From assembly GCA_019637315.1 (NCBI GenBank), contig JAHBVU010000006.1, forward strand, positions 156,530 through 220,529: a DNA stretch of 64,000 nucleotides, given 5' to 3'. This DNA is from Gemmatimonadales bacterium (GTDB lineage: Bacteria > Gemmatimonadota > Gemmatimonadetes > Gemmatimonadales > GWC2-71-9). Positions 1-7,997 of the stretch are shown here, piece by piece (within the stretch, counting starts at the first letter, position 1; the number at the start of each line of letters is the position of its first letter). A program made the position numbers and the translations under genes. The notes below the pieces were generated by a model. It did not search any database. It saw only the letters and a program-made list of their open reading frames with translations, and had not been told where the DNA came from.

Positions 1-286
1 ACGACCGGTAGGTGCCCGGGCCGGCGAAGCAACCGAACGCCGCCCCATCGATGCTGACCGTGTCGCCCGCAACCCGGATCCGAGCTGCGGACCGAGTCAA
101 ACCCACCCCGGAAAACGCCGCACGACCTTCACTCAGATCCATCATCACGCCGCGTGACTGGTACCGTCCCCCCAGCGACGACTGCGCCGGCAGGGCAGTC
201 GAACCGCCTGCCATACCAAGGCCGATGAGCAGCAGCACCGGCCGCGCCAGGAAGGTATCCAGACGGGCGCGAACACGAGTGGCCAT
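1..286 (-). CDS. Secreted hypothetical protein, 3'-truncated by window edge
   Basis: Reading leftward from an ATG at 286, the frame stays open to base 1 (about 95 codons). Residues 1-35 look like a Sec signal peptide: basic start (MATRVRARLD), a hydrophobic core (PVLLLIGLGMAGG) and a likely cleavage after ALPAQ. The remainder (GGRYQSRGVMMDLSEGRAA...) looks like the start of a small periplasmic or extracellular beta-rich domain, with two cysteine-poor repeats of short strands. A GGAG Shine-Dalgarno lies just upstream of the ATG. I do not recognise the family, and the C-terminus is outside the window. It is transcribed in the same direction as the aminotransferase gene that follows it upstream, separated by 34 nt, so it may be the last gene of that operon. 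Confidence 0.6.
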   Translation of the reverse strand, partial: MATRVRARLDTFLARPVLLLIGLGMAGGSTALPAQSSLGGRYQSRGVMMDLSEGRAAFSGVGLTRSAARIRVAGDTVSIDGAAFGCFAGPGTYRS

Positions 287-320
287 ATCAGAAACTCCGA
301 AGGTTCGGCCTGCGACTGCC

Positions 321-1523
321 TCAGCCGGAAAGTTCAGCGGTCAAGACCTCTGCCAGGATGTCGAGCCCGGTCACGATTCGGTCTTCCGGCATGCTCGAGT
401 AGTTGAGCCGCATCGTATTCTCGCCGCCACCCGCCGCATGGAACGGCGCACCGGGCACGAACGCAACGTTTCGGGCAAGCGCCCGATCCATCAGCACCCG
501 CGTATCGACACCCTGGGGCAACTCGGCCCAGGTGAACATGCCGCCCGCCGGCCGGTTGTACTTGATCGACTTGGGAAACTTCTCCGCCATGATCCCGAGC
601 ATCAGGTCCCGCCGGCTTCGGTACAGCGAACGAATCCGGGCAATGTGCTCCTCGATGCTATACATCTCGAGGTACTCGTTGAGCTCGGCCTGGGCCAGCG
701 AATTGGTGTGCAAGTCGGCGTTGCCCTTGAGGATGTTGAACCGGGCCACCACCTCGTCGCTCGCTGCGAGCCAACCGATCCGAAAGCCCGGACAGAAGAT
801 CTTCGAGAAGGTGCCGAGAAACAGCACCCGACCTTCGGTATCGAACGCCTTGATCGGCGGTACGTGATTGCCCTCGAAACGCAGGGCACCGTAGGGGCTA
901 TCCTCGACAACGATCGCGTCGAAGCGATTGGCAACATCCACCAGGGCCTGGCGCCGCTCGAGCGACCAGGTCTTGCCGGTCGGATTCTGGAAGTCCGGCA
1001 CCACGTAGATGATCCGACTGCGGGGGTTGCGCTCCAGCACCCCCACCAGCTCGTCGATCACCATCCCATCGTCGTCCATTGCGACATCGGCAAAGCGGGC
1101 CTGAAACGAGTTGAACGCGGCCGTGGCGCCGAGATAGGTCGGACGCTCACAGACCACGACATCACCCGGATCGAGAAAGAGCTTGGCCGCAAACTCGAGC
1201 CCCTGCTGCGACCCGCTCAGGACCAGGATGTTGTCGCCCTGAGTCGGAGCGCCCGCCGCGGTCATACGCGCAGCAATCTTGGCCCGAAGCGCCGGATTGC
1301 CGGCTGTGTCGTTGTACTGCAGGGCAGAACGACCGTACTTCTCGAGGGTCTGGACCGCTGCAGCCTGAAGCTCAGCTACCGGAAACAGTTCCGCCGCCGG
1401 TAAACCACCGGCAAACGAGATCATGCCGGGGCGCAGCGTGACTCGAGCAAACTCGCGCAGGATCGAAGGACCGACCCCATCCATCCGGCTCGCGTACCGC
1501 AGTGTCGATGCCAGTTCCGTCAT
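321..1523 (-). CDS. PLP-dependent class I/II aminotransferase (2-aminoadipate/MocR-type)
   Basis: A 400-residue fold-type I aminotransferase. PLP-binding landmarks are in order: GSQQG near 104-108 (phosphate-binding turn), NPTG at 180-183, EDSPYG at 207-212 and the Schiff-base lysine K241 inside GTFSKIFCPGFRIGW. The FSK...PGFRIGW block and lack of an N-terminal wHTH fit the free-standing LysN / 2-aminoadipate and aromatic aminotransferase group, related to the aminotransferase half of MocR regulators. It would move an amino group between an amino acid and a 2-oxoacid in the cytoplasm; the substrate cannot be fixed from sequence. The ATG at 1523 overlaps the TGA of the M19-like gene (ATGA at 1520-1523), so the two are translationally coupled; a peptide-processing step followed by transamination is a reasonable inference. 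Confidence 0.9.
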   Translation of the reverse strand: MTELASTLRYASRMDGVGPSILREFARVTLRPGMISFAGGLPAAELFPVAELQAAAVQTLEKYGRSALQYNDTAGNPALRAKIAARMTAAGAPTQGDNILVLSGSQQGLEFAAKLFLDPGDVVVCERPTYLGATAAFNSFQARFADVAMDDDGMVIDELVGVLERNPRSRIIYVVPDFQNPTGKTWSLERRQALVDVANRFDAIVVEDSPYGALRFEGNHVPPIKAFDTEGRVLFLGTFSKIFCPGFRIGWLAASDEVVARFNILKGNADLHTNSLAQAELNEYLEMYSIEEHIARIRSLYRSRRDLMLGIMAEKFPKSIKYNRPAGGMFTWAELPQGVDTRVLMDRALARNVAFVPGAPFHAAGGGENTMRLNYSSMPEDRIVTGLDILAEVLTAELSG

Positions 1524-2647
1524 CCCAATATCTCCGTAAGCACCCGCTCGAAATTGCGCCCAATAATCTTGTCGACCTGATCCGCTGAATATCCCCGCTT
1601 GCGCAGCCCCTCGGCCAGCACCAGCATTCGATCGGGCCCGTTGAGCTCGGCCGGCCTGATGTGAGTCGGGATCTGCTCCGACCCCGGCCGATCGCGGTTG
1701 TTCTCCATGTAGCGCCGCATCCCCGCGAGTTCCTGATCCAGCGATGGCACGCCGAGCACCGGGCCATCACTGGCAAACCCGACCTGATCGACGCCCGCCG
1801 TCTTGACCGCATGATCGATGTGCCGGATCACCGTGTCGACCGACGCTGTCGGCTCGCGCGTCAGCCAAAGCGACATCGAGAAGACCCCGAAGAAGCCACC
1901 TCGGTCCGCCAGCAGCCGAATCTCCGGATCGTCCTTGCAGCGCAGGGTCGGATATAGAGCGCGACAGCCCGCATGCGTCACCAGACAGGGCTTGGACGAG
2001 CGTGCCACCGCCTCGCGCAGCGTGCGATCACTGCAGTGCGAAAGATCGATCCCCATCCCGAGCCGATTCATCTCGGCCACCACATCCTCGCCGAGACGGC
2101 TGAGGCCGGCGTCGCTGCGCTCCTGATAGGAGTCGCCCACCCCGTTGCGATCGTTGTGCGCCAGCTGAAGCATCCGGAGCCCGACGCCATGGAAACTCCG
2201 CAGGGTCGCCAGGTTCGCATCGTTGACCGACCGTGACGGCGACCCCAGGATGGCCGCATCCTGACAGGTCAGCACGATCCCCAGCTTCCCGGACGCCGCG
2301 GCTGCATCGAAATCCGCGCCGCGACGAATCAGGTGAAATCGACTGGCCGGATCGCTGACCGCGGCGCTCCACCCGCCCAGCGCCTCGAACGCCGCCGGCA
2401 TGGTACGGGGGTACATCTGCAGGTCGATGACGAGACTGGTAAAGCCTCCGCCCAGCGCCCGTCCGGCATCGAACCGGGGGGAGTCGATGGCCAGGCAGTC
2501 GATTCGGGACTGGCGTGGTTGCGGGGCTCGGGCCGCCGCCATCGCAGCTTCGGCGTCGACTGCCATGATTCCCGCGCTCGCGAAGGCAGCCTGCCTGACG
2601 AAGTCGCGCCGGCTCGGGTCCGAGACAGCCTCGCACCGTTTGGTCAC
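1520..2647 (-). CDS. M19 membrane-dipeptidase-family protein with altered metal ligands, Tat-exported
   Basis: 375 residues, GTG start at 2647 with a GGGAG Shine-Dalgarno. The N-terminus carries a twin-arginine motif (SRRDFVRQ, 12-19) and a hydrophobic stretch, so export by Tat is likely. The body matches the renal dipeptidase (M19) amidohydrolase family: a QLAHNDRN segment, DLSHCSDRT with H204, CLVTHAGCRAL with H225, and a late D in GFASDG. However the family's usual first metal site is missing: there is no H-x-D after the first strand (IDSPRFD stands there instead), and the bridging Glu appears as Gln (TCQDAA, Q129). It may therefore be a divergent or inactive member; dipeptidase function is inferred, not shown. 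Coupled to the downstream aminotransferase. Confidence 0.8.
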   Translation of the reverse strand: MTKRCEAVSDPSRRDFVRQAAFASAGIMAVDAEAAMAAARAPQPRQSRIDCLAIDSPRFDAGRALGGGFTSLVIDLQMYPRTMPAAFEALGGWSAAVSDPASRFHLIRRGADFDAAAASGKLGIVLTCQDAAILGSPSRSVNDANLATLRSFHGVGLRMLQLAHNDRNGVGDSYQERSDAGLSRLGEDVVAEMNRLGMGIDLSHCSDRTLREAVARSSKPCLVTHAGCRALYPTLRCKDDPEIRLLADRGGFFGVFSMSLWLTREPTASVDTVIRHIDHAVKTAGVDQVGFASDGPVLGVPSLDQELAGMRRYMENNRDRPGSEQIPTHIRPAELNGPDRMLVLAEGLRKRGYSADQVDKIIGRNFERVLTEILG

Positions 2648-2763
2648 GGAACCACTCCCGATAGTCTTGGGGGCTTGGCGACTGGAACACTGGCCATCCC
2701 TGGAAGATACTATAGGCTCGGCCTGATCTTAGACCGGCCCGATCGAAACCCGGACGAATTCGG

Positions 2764-2769
2764 TATCTT
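2764..2769 (+). promoter_or_regulatory. TATCTT -10 box 7 nt before the marC-family ATG
   Basis: TATCTT ends 7 nt before the ATG at 2777 with no Shine-Dalgarno in between, which places the expected transcription start at or next to the start codon. It is one of nine such boxes in this window. No clear -35 is visible. Confidence 0.5.
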
Positions 2770-2776
2770 CCCGGCC

Positions 2777-3364
2777 ATGGAGATCTTCGCCGCGGTCATC
2801 ACCCTGTTCCTGATCATGGACCCGCTCGGGAACATCCCGGTCTTCCTGTCGGTGCTTCAGCCGGTCGACCCCGCTCGGCGACGAACGATCCTGATCCGGG
2901 AAATCCTGATTGCCTACGTCGTACTGCTGGTCTTCTTCTTTCTGGGAGAGCACCTGCTCCGACTGCTGCACCTGGAAGAGGAAACCATCAGCATTGCCGG
3001 CGGCATCGTGCTGTTCCTGATTGCGCTGCGTATGGTATTTCCCCCTCAGGGCGGCATGCTGGGAGACACGCCGGAAGGCGAACCCTTTGTCGTTCCGCTG
3101 GCCATCCCGCTGATTGCCGGGCCCTCGACCCTTGCGGCCGTCCTGCTGCTGCAGCGATCGGCGCAGGGGTCGACCCTCGCGCTACTGGGCGCCATGACCG
3201 TGGCCTGGGCACTCAGTGCCGTGATCCTGCTCTCGTCGACCTTCTTCTACCGAATCCTGCGCGAACGGGGCCTGATCGCCATGGAACGGCTGATGGGCAT
3301 GCTGCTCGTGATGGTGGCGGTGCAGATGCTGATCGGCGGGCTCAAGGCGCTGTTGAACCCCTGA
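2777..3364 (+). CDS. MarC family integral membrane protein
   Basis: 195 residues with six predicted membrane segments: around 3-22 (AVITLFLIMDPLGNIPVFLS), 40-58, 68-86, 105-125, 135-155 and 172-192. The MDPLGNIPVF motif in helix 1 and the IPLIAGPSTLA motif in helix 4 are the two diagnostic MarC repeats. The family (YhgN/YchE/MarC) lies in the inner membrane and its substrate is unsettled; the old link to multiple antibiotic resistance is doubtful. I chose the ATG at 2777 because the protein starts directly in helix 1 there and the upstream in-frame extension is antisense to the M19-like gene. It is divergent from that gene, about 130 nt away, and convergent with the esterase gene. Confidence 0.9.
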   Translation: MEIFAAVITLFLIMDPLGNIPVFLSVLQPVDPARRRTILIREILIAYVVLLVFFFLGEHLLRLLHLEEETISIAGGIVLFLIALRMVFPPQGGMLGDTPEGEPFVVPLAIPLIAGPSTLAAVLLLQRSAQGSTLALLGAMTVAWALSAVILLSSTFFYRILRERGLIAMERLMGMLLVMVAVQMLIGGLKALLNP

Positions 3365-3413
3365 GCCCGCCGATGCGCGGACAGCGGAAAGACCGGTCGG
3401 CAGGCGTGAGCGG

Positions 3414-4049
3414 TCAAATGACCCCGGCGAGAACGTCCCGAATCGCGGCAATCTCGTCTTCGTTGACGAGGTGCCCCATCCCGGGATAGAGCTTCATCGT
3501 CACGTTGCCATGCAGCCGCCGCAAGACCTCGGCCGAGTGACGGACCCGATCGGCCGGGATGTGCGGGTCGACATCGCTGCAGCCGAGAAAAACCGGGGTA
3601 CCGTCGAGCGATCCGGGATAGTCGCGCGGCGTACCGTCAGGGCCGATCAGCCCACCGCTCAGCATCACCACCCCGCCATACCGCCGCGCATGCCTGGCTG
3701 CGAACTCGCCCGCCAGGCAAGCACCCTGAGAGAATCCCAGCAGCACGGTCCGTTCCGCCGGGACGCCTTCAGCCGCAATCGTCGCCAGCAACTGCTCCAG
3801 CGCCGCCATTGCCGAGGATATCCCCGGCTCGTTCTGCTCGAGCGGCATCAGAAAGCTGAACGGGTACCAGGTGTTGCCCGCAGCTTGCGGCGCCAGGTAG
3901 GCAATCTCAGGCCGGTCGATGACGGATTCCAGCGTCAGAATACTCTCGGCGGTAGCGCCGCGACCGTGGATCATCACCACGGCCGCTTTGGCCTCACCGA
4001 GCGGCACGCCAGCCGTGCGGACCGGCTGGCCCAGGTGCAGCCCCGTCAC
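3414..4049 (-). CDS. Phospholipase/carboxylesterase-family alpha/beta hydrolase (MhqD-like)
   Basis: 211 residues, a compact alpha/beta hydrolase. It has an HGRGA oxyanion segment at 28-32, nucleophile S107 in GFSQGA, acid D159 or D161 in GCSDVDPHIP and H193 in GMGHLV. Length and motifs match the YpfH/MhqD carboxylesterase group. Its start overlaps the stop of the upstream VOC dioxygenase gene by 4 nt, and a MarR regulator lies just beyond. That is the MhqR-MhqO-MhqD arrangement known from Bacillus subtilis quinone and catechol stress, so an ester- or thioester-cleaving role in detoxifying quinone adducts is the likely function. Expected to be cytoplasmic. The alternative is a general short-chain carboxylesterase. 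Confidence 0.87.
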   Translation of the reverse strand: MTGLHLGQPVRTAGVPLGEAKAAVVMIHGRGATAESILTLESVIDRPEIAYLAPQAAGNTWYPFSFLMPLEQNEPGISSAMAALEQLLATIAAEGVPAERTVLLGFSQGACLAGEFAARHARRYGGVVMLSGGLIGPDGTPRDYPGSLDGTPVFLGCSDVDPHIPADRVRHSAEVLRRLHGNVTMKLYPGMGHLVNEDEIAAIRDVLAGVI

Positions 4050-5020
4050 TGGGACACTCCTCCCTCGAGCAGTTTCGGCTCGCGCAGGGGCTGGAGGCCC
4101 GCCTCGATGGCGCCCCGACGCGACTCGAGCCAGGGCGGCAGGACCAGGCTCTCACCCAGCGACTCCAGCGGCTCATCGACCGTGAATCCAGGGCCATCGG
4201 TCGCAACCTCGAAGAGCGCCCCGCCCGGCTCCTTGAAGTAGATCGACTTGAACCAGAAACGGTCGATCACTTCCGTCGGCGACTGCCGAGTGTTCGCCAC
4301 CCGCCGCTGAACCGCGACATGACTGTCGTCGTCAGGAACCCGCCAGGCAATGTGGTGCACACTGCCGCGCCCCCAGGCGCCACGGCGCTCATCCGGTCGC
4401 TCCGCAAGATCGAGCACCCGACCGGACCCGCCCGCACCGACGGCAAACCGCCGCCAGCCATCCTCGGTGCCGACCTCCTGAAAGCCCAATCCATCGGTCA
4501 GAAACTGGACCGATGGCTCCGCAGCCCGCACCAGGAGCCGTGCACCGTGCAGACCCAGCACCTGCCGATCGGCCGGGACCGGGCTCTCGGCCCACGGTGT
4601 GAACTCCCGGACATCGGCCGTTTCCACCAGTGCGAGGCTGAGGCCGTGCGGATCCTGAAAGGTGATCAGCGCCTCGCCGAACCGGGTAACCGGGCCGCTG
4701 ATCGCGACGCCCGCGCGGGCCAGTCGCTCAGTCCAGTACGGCAGACTTCCCTTCGGAATGGCCAGCGCGACTTCGATCGTCTGGCCCGCACCAGAGACGC
4801 CAGGCCCCATATCCGGCCAGGGGAAGAAGGTGAGATCCGTACCGGCGTGCGCCTCGCCGTCCGCGTAAAACAGGTGGTAGGTCCCTGGTACGTCCTGGTT
4901 GACCGACTTCTTCACGAAGCGCATTCCCATCACGCCAACGTAGAAATCGAGATTCTCCTGGGGATCTCCCGCAATCACCGTGATGTGGTGCAGGCCGGTT
5001 ACCGTGTCGTTGGTGGTCAT
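4046..5020 (-). CDS. Ring-cleaving dioxygenase of the VOC superfamily (MhqO-like)
   Basis: 324 residues built from two glyoxalase/VOC modules, roughly 1-150 and 155-300. Candidate metal ligands are the His pair in GLHHIT near residue 10, the His pair in VHHIAW near 227, and the Glu in GALFEVATDGPGF near 280. Several residues (NVDF-like start, YPGT-like YHLFYAD, WTERL) match the ring-cleaving dioxygenase family that includes MhqO and MhqA. It would use Fe(II) to open hydroquinones or catechols in the cytoplasm. The ATG at 5020 has an AAGGAG Shine-Dalgarno. A palindrome identical in its core to the one before the marR gene lies in its promoter, so it is probably repressed by that MarR protein. 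Followed without a gap by the esterase. Confidence 0.88.
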   Translation of the reverse strand: MTTNDTVTGLHHITVIAGDPQENLDFYVGVMGMRFVKKSVNQDVPGTYHLFYADGEAHAGTDLTFFPWPDMGPGVSGAGQTIEVALAIPKGSLPYWTERLARAGVAISGPVTRFGEALITFQDPHGLSLALVETADVREFTPWAESPVPADRQVLGLHGARLLVRAAEPSVQFLTDGLGFQEVGTEDGWRRFAVGAGGSGRVLDLAERPDERRGAWGRGSVHHIAWRVPDDDSHVAVQRRVANTRQSPTEVIDRFWFKSIYFKEPGGALFEVATDGPGFTVDEPLESLGESLVLPPWLESRRGAIEAGLQPLREPKLLEGGVSQ

Positions 5021-5079
5021 ACTCTGGCTCCTTCACTCTGGGGCCGCGCACCCGACGCGGCGTTATCACAATATAAAGA

Positions 5080-5095
5080 ATCTTAGAACTAAGAC
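5080..5095 (-). promoter_or_regulatory. MarR (MhqR-like) operator within the dioxygenase promoter
   Basis: ATCTTAGAACTAAGAC here shares a 14-nt core, TCTTAGAACTAAGA, with the site before the marR gene. The core is a perfect 6-bp inverted repeat around AA plus flanking A/T. On the minus strand a TTGTCT-like -35 (about 5094-5099) and a TATATT-like -10 (about 5072-5077) flank it, so a bound repressor would sit between the promoter hexamers. Confidence 0.75.
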
Positions 5096-5115
5096 AATGG
5101 TCAGGTCAGAACCGG

Positions 5116-5583
5116 TCAGACCGGGTCGAGCGGCACCCCCAGCCGGCCGGCCGCATAGGTGCCCAGCGTCCGGAGCCGATCGGCCAGGGCGCGCTGTTCG
5201 GTCTCGCCGAGCCCTCGCATGGCCAGCTCGATGGTCTCGGCATGCTCGGCAAACACCGACTCGATCAGCCGGACCCCCGAAGCCGTCAGCGCCACGTAGC
5301 GGGCCCGCCGATCGTCGGGACACGGCTGGCGCTCGACCAGCCCTTTCCCCTCGAGCCGATCCACCACATAGGTGATTCCCCCGCTCGACACCAGGATCTT
5401 CCGCTGCAGCTCACCGAGCAGCAACGGGCCCTTGTGAAGCAGCGCCTCGAGCACCCCGAACTCCGGTAACGTCAGGTCATGCCGTGCCACCTGAATCCGA
5501 GCATGCTCCTCGATGGCCCGATGAGCCCGAGCCAGGACGACCCAGAGTTTGAGCGCGGTGTCCTGCCGACGAGGCCTGCCCAT
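5116..5583 (-). CDS. MarR-family transcriptional regulator (MhqR-like)
   Basis: 155 residues. A helix-rich N-terminus is followed by a winged helix-turn-helix: PEFGVLEALLHKGPLLLGELQRKILVSSGG-type helices near 48-78, then the recognition helix and wing (VVDRLEGKGLVERQPCPDDRRARYVALT). The D-x-R-x-x-x-V-x-L-T wing motif is the MarR signature. There is no obvious redox cysteine near the N-terminus, only one in the wing (C in RQPCPDD). The gene sits directly upstream of the dioxygenase and esterase genes and in the same orientation. Two copies of the same palindrome, one before this gene and one before the dioxygenase, indicate autorepression plus control of the detoxification pair. Confidence 0.9.
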   Translation of the reverse strand: MGRPRRQDTALKLWVVLARAHRAIEEHARIQVARHDLTLPEFGVLEALLHKGPLLLGELQRKILVSSGGITYVVDRLEGKGLVERQPCPDDRRARYVALTASGVRLIESVFAEHAETIELAMRGLGETEQRALADRLRTLGTYAAGRLGVPLDPV

Positions 5584-5601
5584 TTCAATCCCATCGTAAG
5601 A

Positions 5602-5617
5602 ATCTTAGAACTAAGAT
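5602..5617 (-). promoter_or_regulatory. MarR (MhqR-like) autoregulatory operator
   Basis: ATCTTAGAACTAAGAT is a perfect 7-bp inverted repeat around AA, 19 nt upstream of the marR ATG. Its 14-nt core recurs at 5081-5094 before the dioxygenase gene. The spacing and palindrome length fit a dimeric MarR protein. The surrounding 5584-5747 region holds no other gene. Confidence 0.75.
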
Positions 5618-5747
5618 ATACCCACTCGTGGACAGCGCAAGGCCGTCCGGGTCAGGGGCACCTTCCGGGTCCAGCCCATCCGCCGATCCAACGCAGGAAC
5701 CGGTTCAGGTATCGAACCTTCACCACCCTGAACACAGGCTCGGACAA

Positions 5748-6647
5748 ATGCATCGCACTATCCTGGTCGCCGCAGCTATCCTCATACCCGCCAATGCCTT
5801 GGCCCAGGTCGTCGGGCGCAACGAAAGCACCTTTGCCGTGGCACACCAGCTCAGCAGCGGCAACTGGGTCAGAATCGCTTCGCCCAACGGAACCATCCGC
5901 ATCGTGCAGACCACCGGTTCAGAGGTTCGGATCCGCGCAGAAAAGACAGTCCGGCGCGGATCAATCGACGATGTCGGCTTCGTGGTCAGGCGCACCGGCG
6001 ATGGGGTCACGGTCTGCGCGGTCTACGAGGATGAAGCGGAGTGCGGCAATGACGGCAGCTATCGGAGTCGCAATCGGCGGTCATGGCCCAACTCTCCTCA
6101 GGTTCGGACCGACTTCACAGTCTCGATTCCGTCCAACGCCAGAGTCAAAGCCGGAAGCGGCAACGGCGATATCACCATCGAGGGCGCGGGCCCGACCGTC
6201 CTGGCCTCGACCGGCAACGGCAACATCGACATCTCCAATACCGAGGGCGAAGTCGAGGCTCACAGCGGCAACGGGCGGGTGACGATCACCTCGGCCAAAG
6301 GCGCCGTCGACGCATCGACAGGCAACGGCGCGATCCGAATCGCGACCGCCATGGGCCCGGTGGACGCGACCACCGGCAACGGTTCCATTGACGTCACGAT
6401 GGACCGGGTCCAGGGTTCACCCGACATGCGCTTCACCACCGGCAACGGACGAATCACGGTCCGCGTTCCCGAGGGCTTTGGCGCCGAGCTGGTGTCGAGC
6501 TCTGGAAGCGGGCGGGTGACCGTCGACCTGCCCCTCGAGGTGGTGGGCCGTGTCCGAAAATCCAGCGTTCGGGGCCGAATCGGCTCAGGAGGCGGGCGTC
6601 TCGTCCTCAGGACCGGCAACGGCAGCGTCAACGTAACCCGAGCCTGA
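5748..6647 (+). CDS. Secreted DUF4097-type beta-helix repeat protein
   Basis: 299 residues from the ATG at 5748. A Sec signal peptide (HRTILVAAAILIPANALAQ) is cut near residue 20. From about residue 130 to the end the chain is built of short strands that repeat a G-S/T-G-N-G turn every 17-20 residues (GSGNGDI, STGNGNI, HSGNGRV, STGNGAI, TTGNGSI, TTGNGRI, SSGSGRV, RTGNGSV). That is the DUF4097 pattern, a right-handed beta-helix-like adhesin fold. A cysteine pair near residues 90-102 (TVCAVYEDEAECG) may form a disulfide. Exported to the periplasm or outer surface; no enzymatic motif. The upstream in-frame extension is proline/serine rich and antisense to nothing useful, so the signal-peptide start is preferred. 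Confidence 0.85.
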   Translation: MHRTILVAAAILIPANALAQVVGRNESTFAVAHQLSSGNWVRIASPNGTIRIVQTTGSEVRIRAEKTVRRGSIDDVGFVVRRTGDGVTVCAVYEDEAECGNDGSYRSRNRRSWPNSPQVRTDFTVSIPSNARVKAGSGNGDITIEGAGPTVLASTGNGNIDISNTEGEVEAHSGNGRVTITSAKGAVDASTGNGAIRIATAMGPVDATTGNGSIDVTMDRVQGSPDMRFTTGNGRITVRVPEGFGAELVSSSGSGRVTVDLPLEVVGRVRKSSVRGRIGSGGGRLVLRTGNGSVNVTRA

Positions 6648-6695
6648 CTGTCCCGGGGCGGGCCGACTAGGTCGGCTCCGCCCCAAAAGGGGCAC

Positions 6696-7835
6696 TCAAC
6701 AACCGTTGGTGCCTGGATTCCTGTCGCGGGGATCGCGAGGCGGCAGGGATCCGTCGAGCCGAAGCTCGTAGCTGTCCTGAACCAGATTGCCCTCGTATCG
6801 AATCGACTGCCGGACGTGCGCCGGTCGAGTTCGCGCACTGATCAGACTGTACCAGTTGTTGGTCGCCTCGGTGTAGATCGGGCCGCAGCGCACCAATCGG
6901 ACTGCAATTCCCTGCTCGTACACCACACCCAGCAGGTGTTCCCCTTTGGGGTGCAATCCCTGTTCATCGAACGCGACCAACTTGACCTGCGTAGCTGTCC
7001 CACTGGCCCTGACCGAAAATTTTCGGCCAGCGTAAGCTACGTTGCCGCTCAGCATCATCGGATTGGGATCGCCCAGGGCCGACAGGTTGGCCGCGACCGG
7101 GGTCTCAGCATTCCAACTGATCTCAGTTGGCAGCTCCCGCAGCGTCTTCCAGTCGTAGAGCGGAGCGCCACTCGCAGGAACCAGGAACTGAACCAGCATG
7201 ACAGCGAGCCGCTGATGCGGAAGTACGGTGGACACAGGCGCACGAGTTTCTCCCGGCCCGCATTGTTCCGTGTAGGCCGCGAGCTGGTTGGGCTGGAGCG
7301 AAGGCAACTCATCGCCAAAGGTGAGGATGTATCCTGCCCCGGGGCGGCCCGGGCCGGGAGGCTGGATCGAGAGGAATCCCGCCTCGGCGCCCCCGGTAAG
7401 CCGATACCAGCGAGTTCCTCCAACACCCTCCCGGACCGGACAGCGCGCCAGCGCGGCCGCAATGCCCGCCTCGCGCAGTCCGAGCACCATCGCCGAGTCG
7501 CCGACTCCGCCCGATGCAGCTCGGACGAAGAGCGTCATAACCATGGTTCGCGCCCCGCTCGCCACCACCGCCAGCCGGGCGCCGTCGATCGTGACTGTGC
7601 CCTGCCGTGCGTAGCAGTCGCCATTGGGAAGGCAGTTCTGCAGTGAAGTCGGAGGTAAGGGCGCCCACGAAACGCCGCTCAACCCCTCGATCCCGCGCCA
7701 ATCAGCTGGCAGGCCGAGGCCCAGGTACTGTTTGAAGAGGCTGGCGAGCTGCGCGGCGGGCTGAGCACGAAGAGCAGGAGCTTGAAGCGAAACCACCAGG
7801 AACACCACAACGACACGGATCAATTGCCTGAGCAT
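6696..7835 (-). CDS. Secreted hypothetical protein
   Basis: 379 residues with a clear Sec signal peptide (RQLIRVVVVFLVVSLQAPALRAQ, about 1-25). The mature part is a mix of beta strands with two widely spaced Cys pairs (NCLPNGDC near 68-73; single Cys in RCPVREG, QCGPGE, RCGPIY and the C-terminal Cys), suggesting disulfides in the periplasm. It has no catalytic motif I can name. The start has a GAGG Shine-Dalgarno 7-8 nt upstream. It is convergent with the DUF4097 gene, which ends 48 nt away; the short gap has a GGTCGGCTCCGCCCC-type GC-rich stem that could end transcription. Family unknown. Confidence 0.65.
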   Translation of the reverse strand: MLRQLIRVVVVFLVVSLQAPALRAQPAAQLASLFKQYLGLGLPADWRGIEGLSGVSWAPLPPTSLQNCLPNGDCYARQGTVTIDGARLAVVASGARTMVMTLFVRAASGGVGDSAMVLGLREAGIAAALARCPVREGVGGTRWYRLTGGAEAGFLSIQPPGPGRPGAGYILTFGDELPSLQPNQLAAYTEQCGPGETRAPVSTVLPHQRLAVMLVQFLVPASGAPLYDWKTLRELPTEISWNAETPVAANLSALGDPNPMMLSGNVAYAGRKFSVRASGTATQVKLVAFDEQGLHPKGEHLLGVVYEQGIAVRLVRCGPIYTEATNNWYSLISARTRPAHVRQSIRYEGNLVQDSYELRLDGSLPPRDPRDRNPGTNGC

Positions 7836-7997
7836 AGAGCCCTCGCCGAGTGAACGGTTACACCGTCTGGTGCAGTCGTGCCTCCTGATTACGTGAAATC
7901 CGACGCTCGGCCGTCACCTGGGGCCAAGCCCCGCCTCAAAGACAAGAGCCGGGCGGTGACCTCCGCCCGGCTCCAGTCTTCCCTGCAACGGCGCTCC

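Noticed and set aside
12..1403. Long plus-strand open frame across the aminotransferase region
   Set aside because: It is antisense to a complete, motif-bearing aminotransferase gene, has no recognisable domain and a composition typical of shadow frames in GC-rich DNA.
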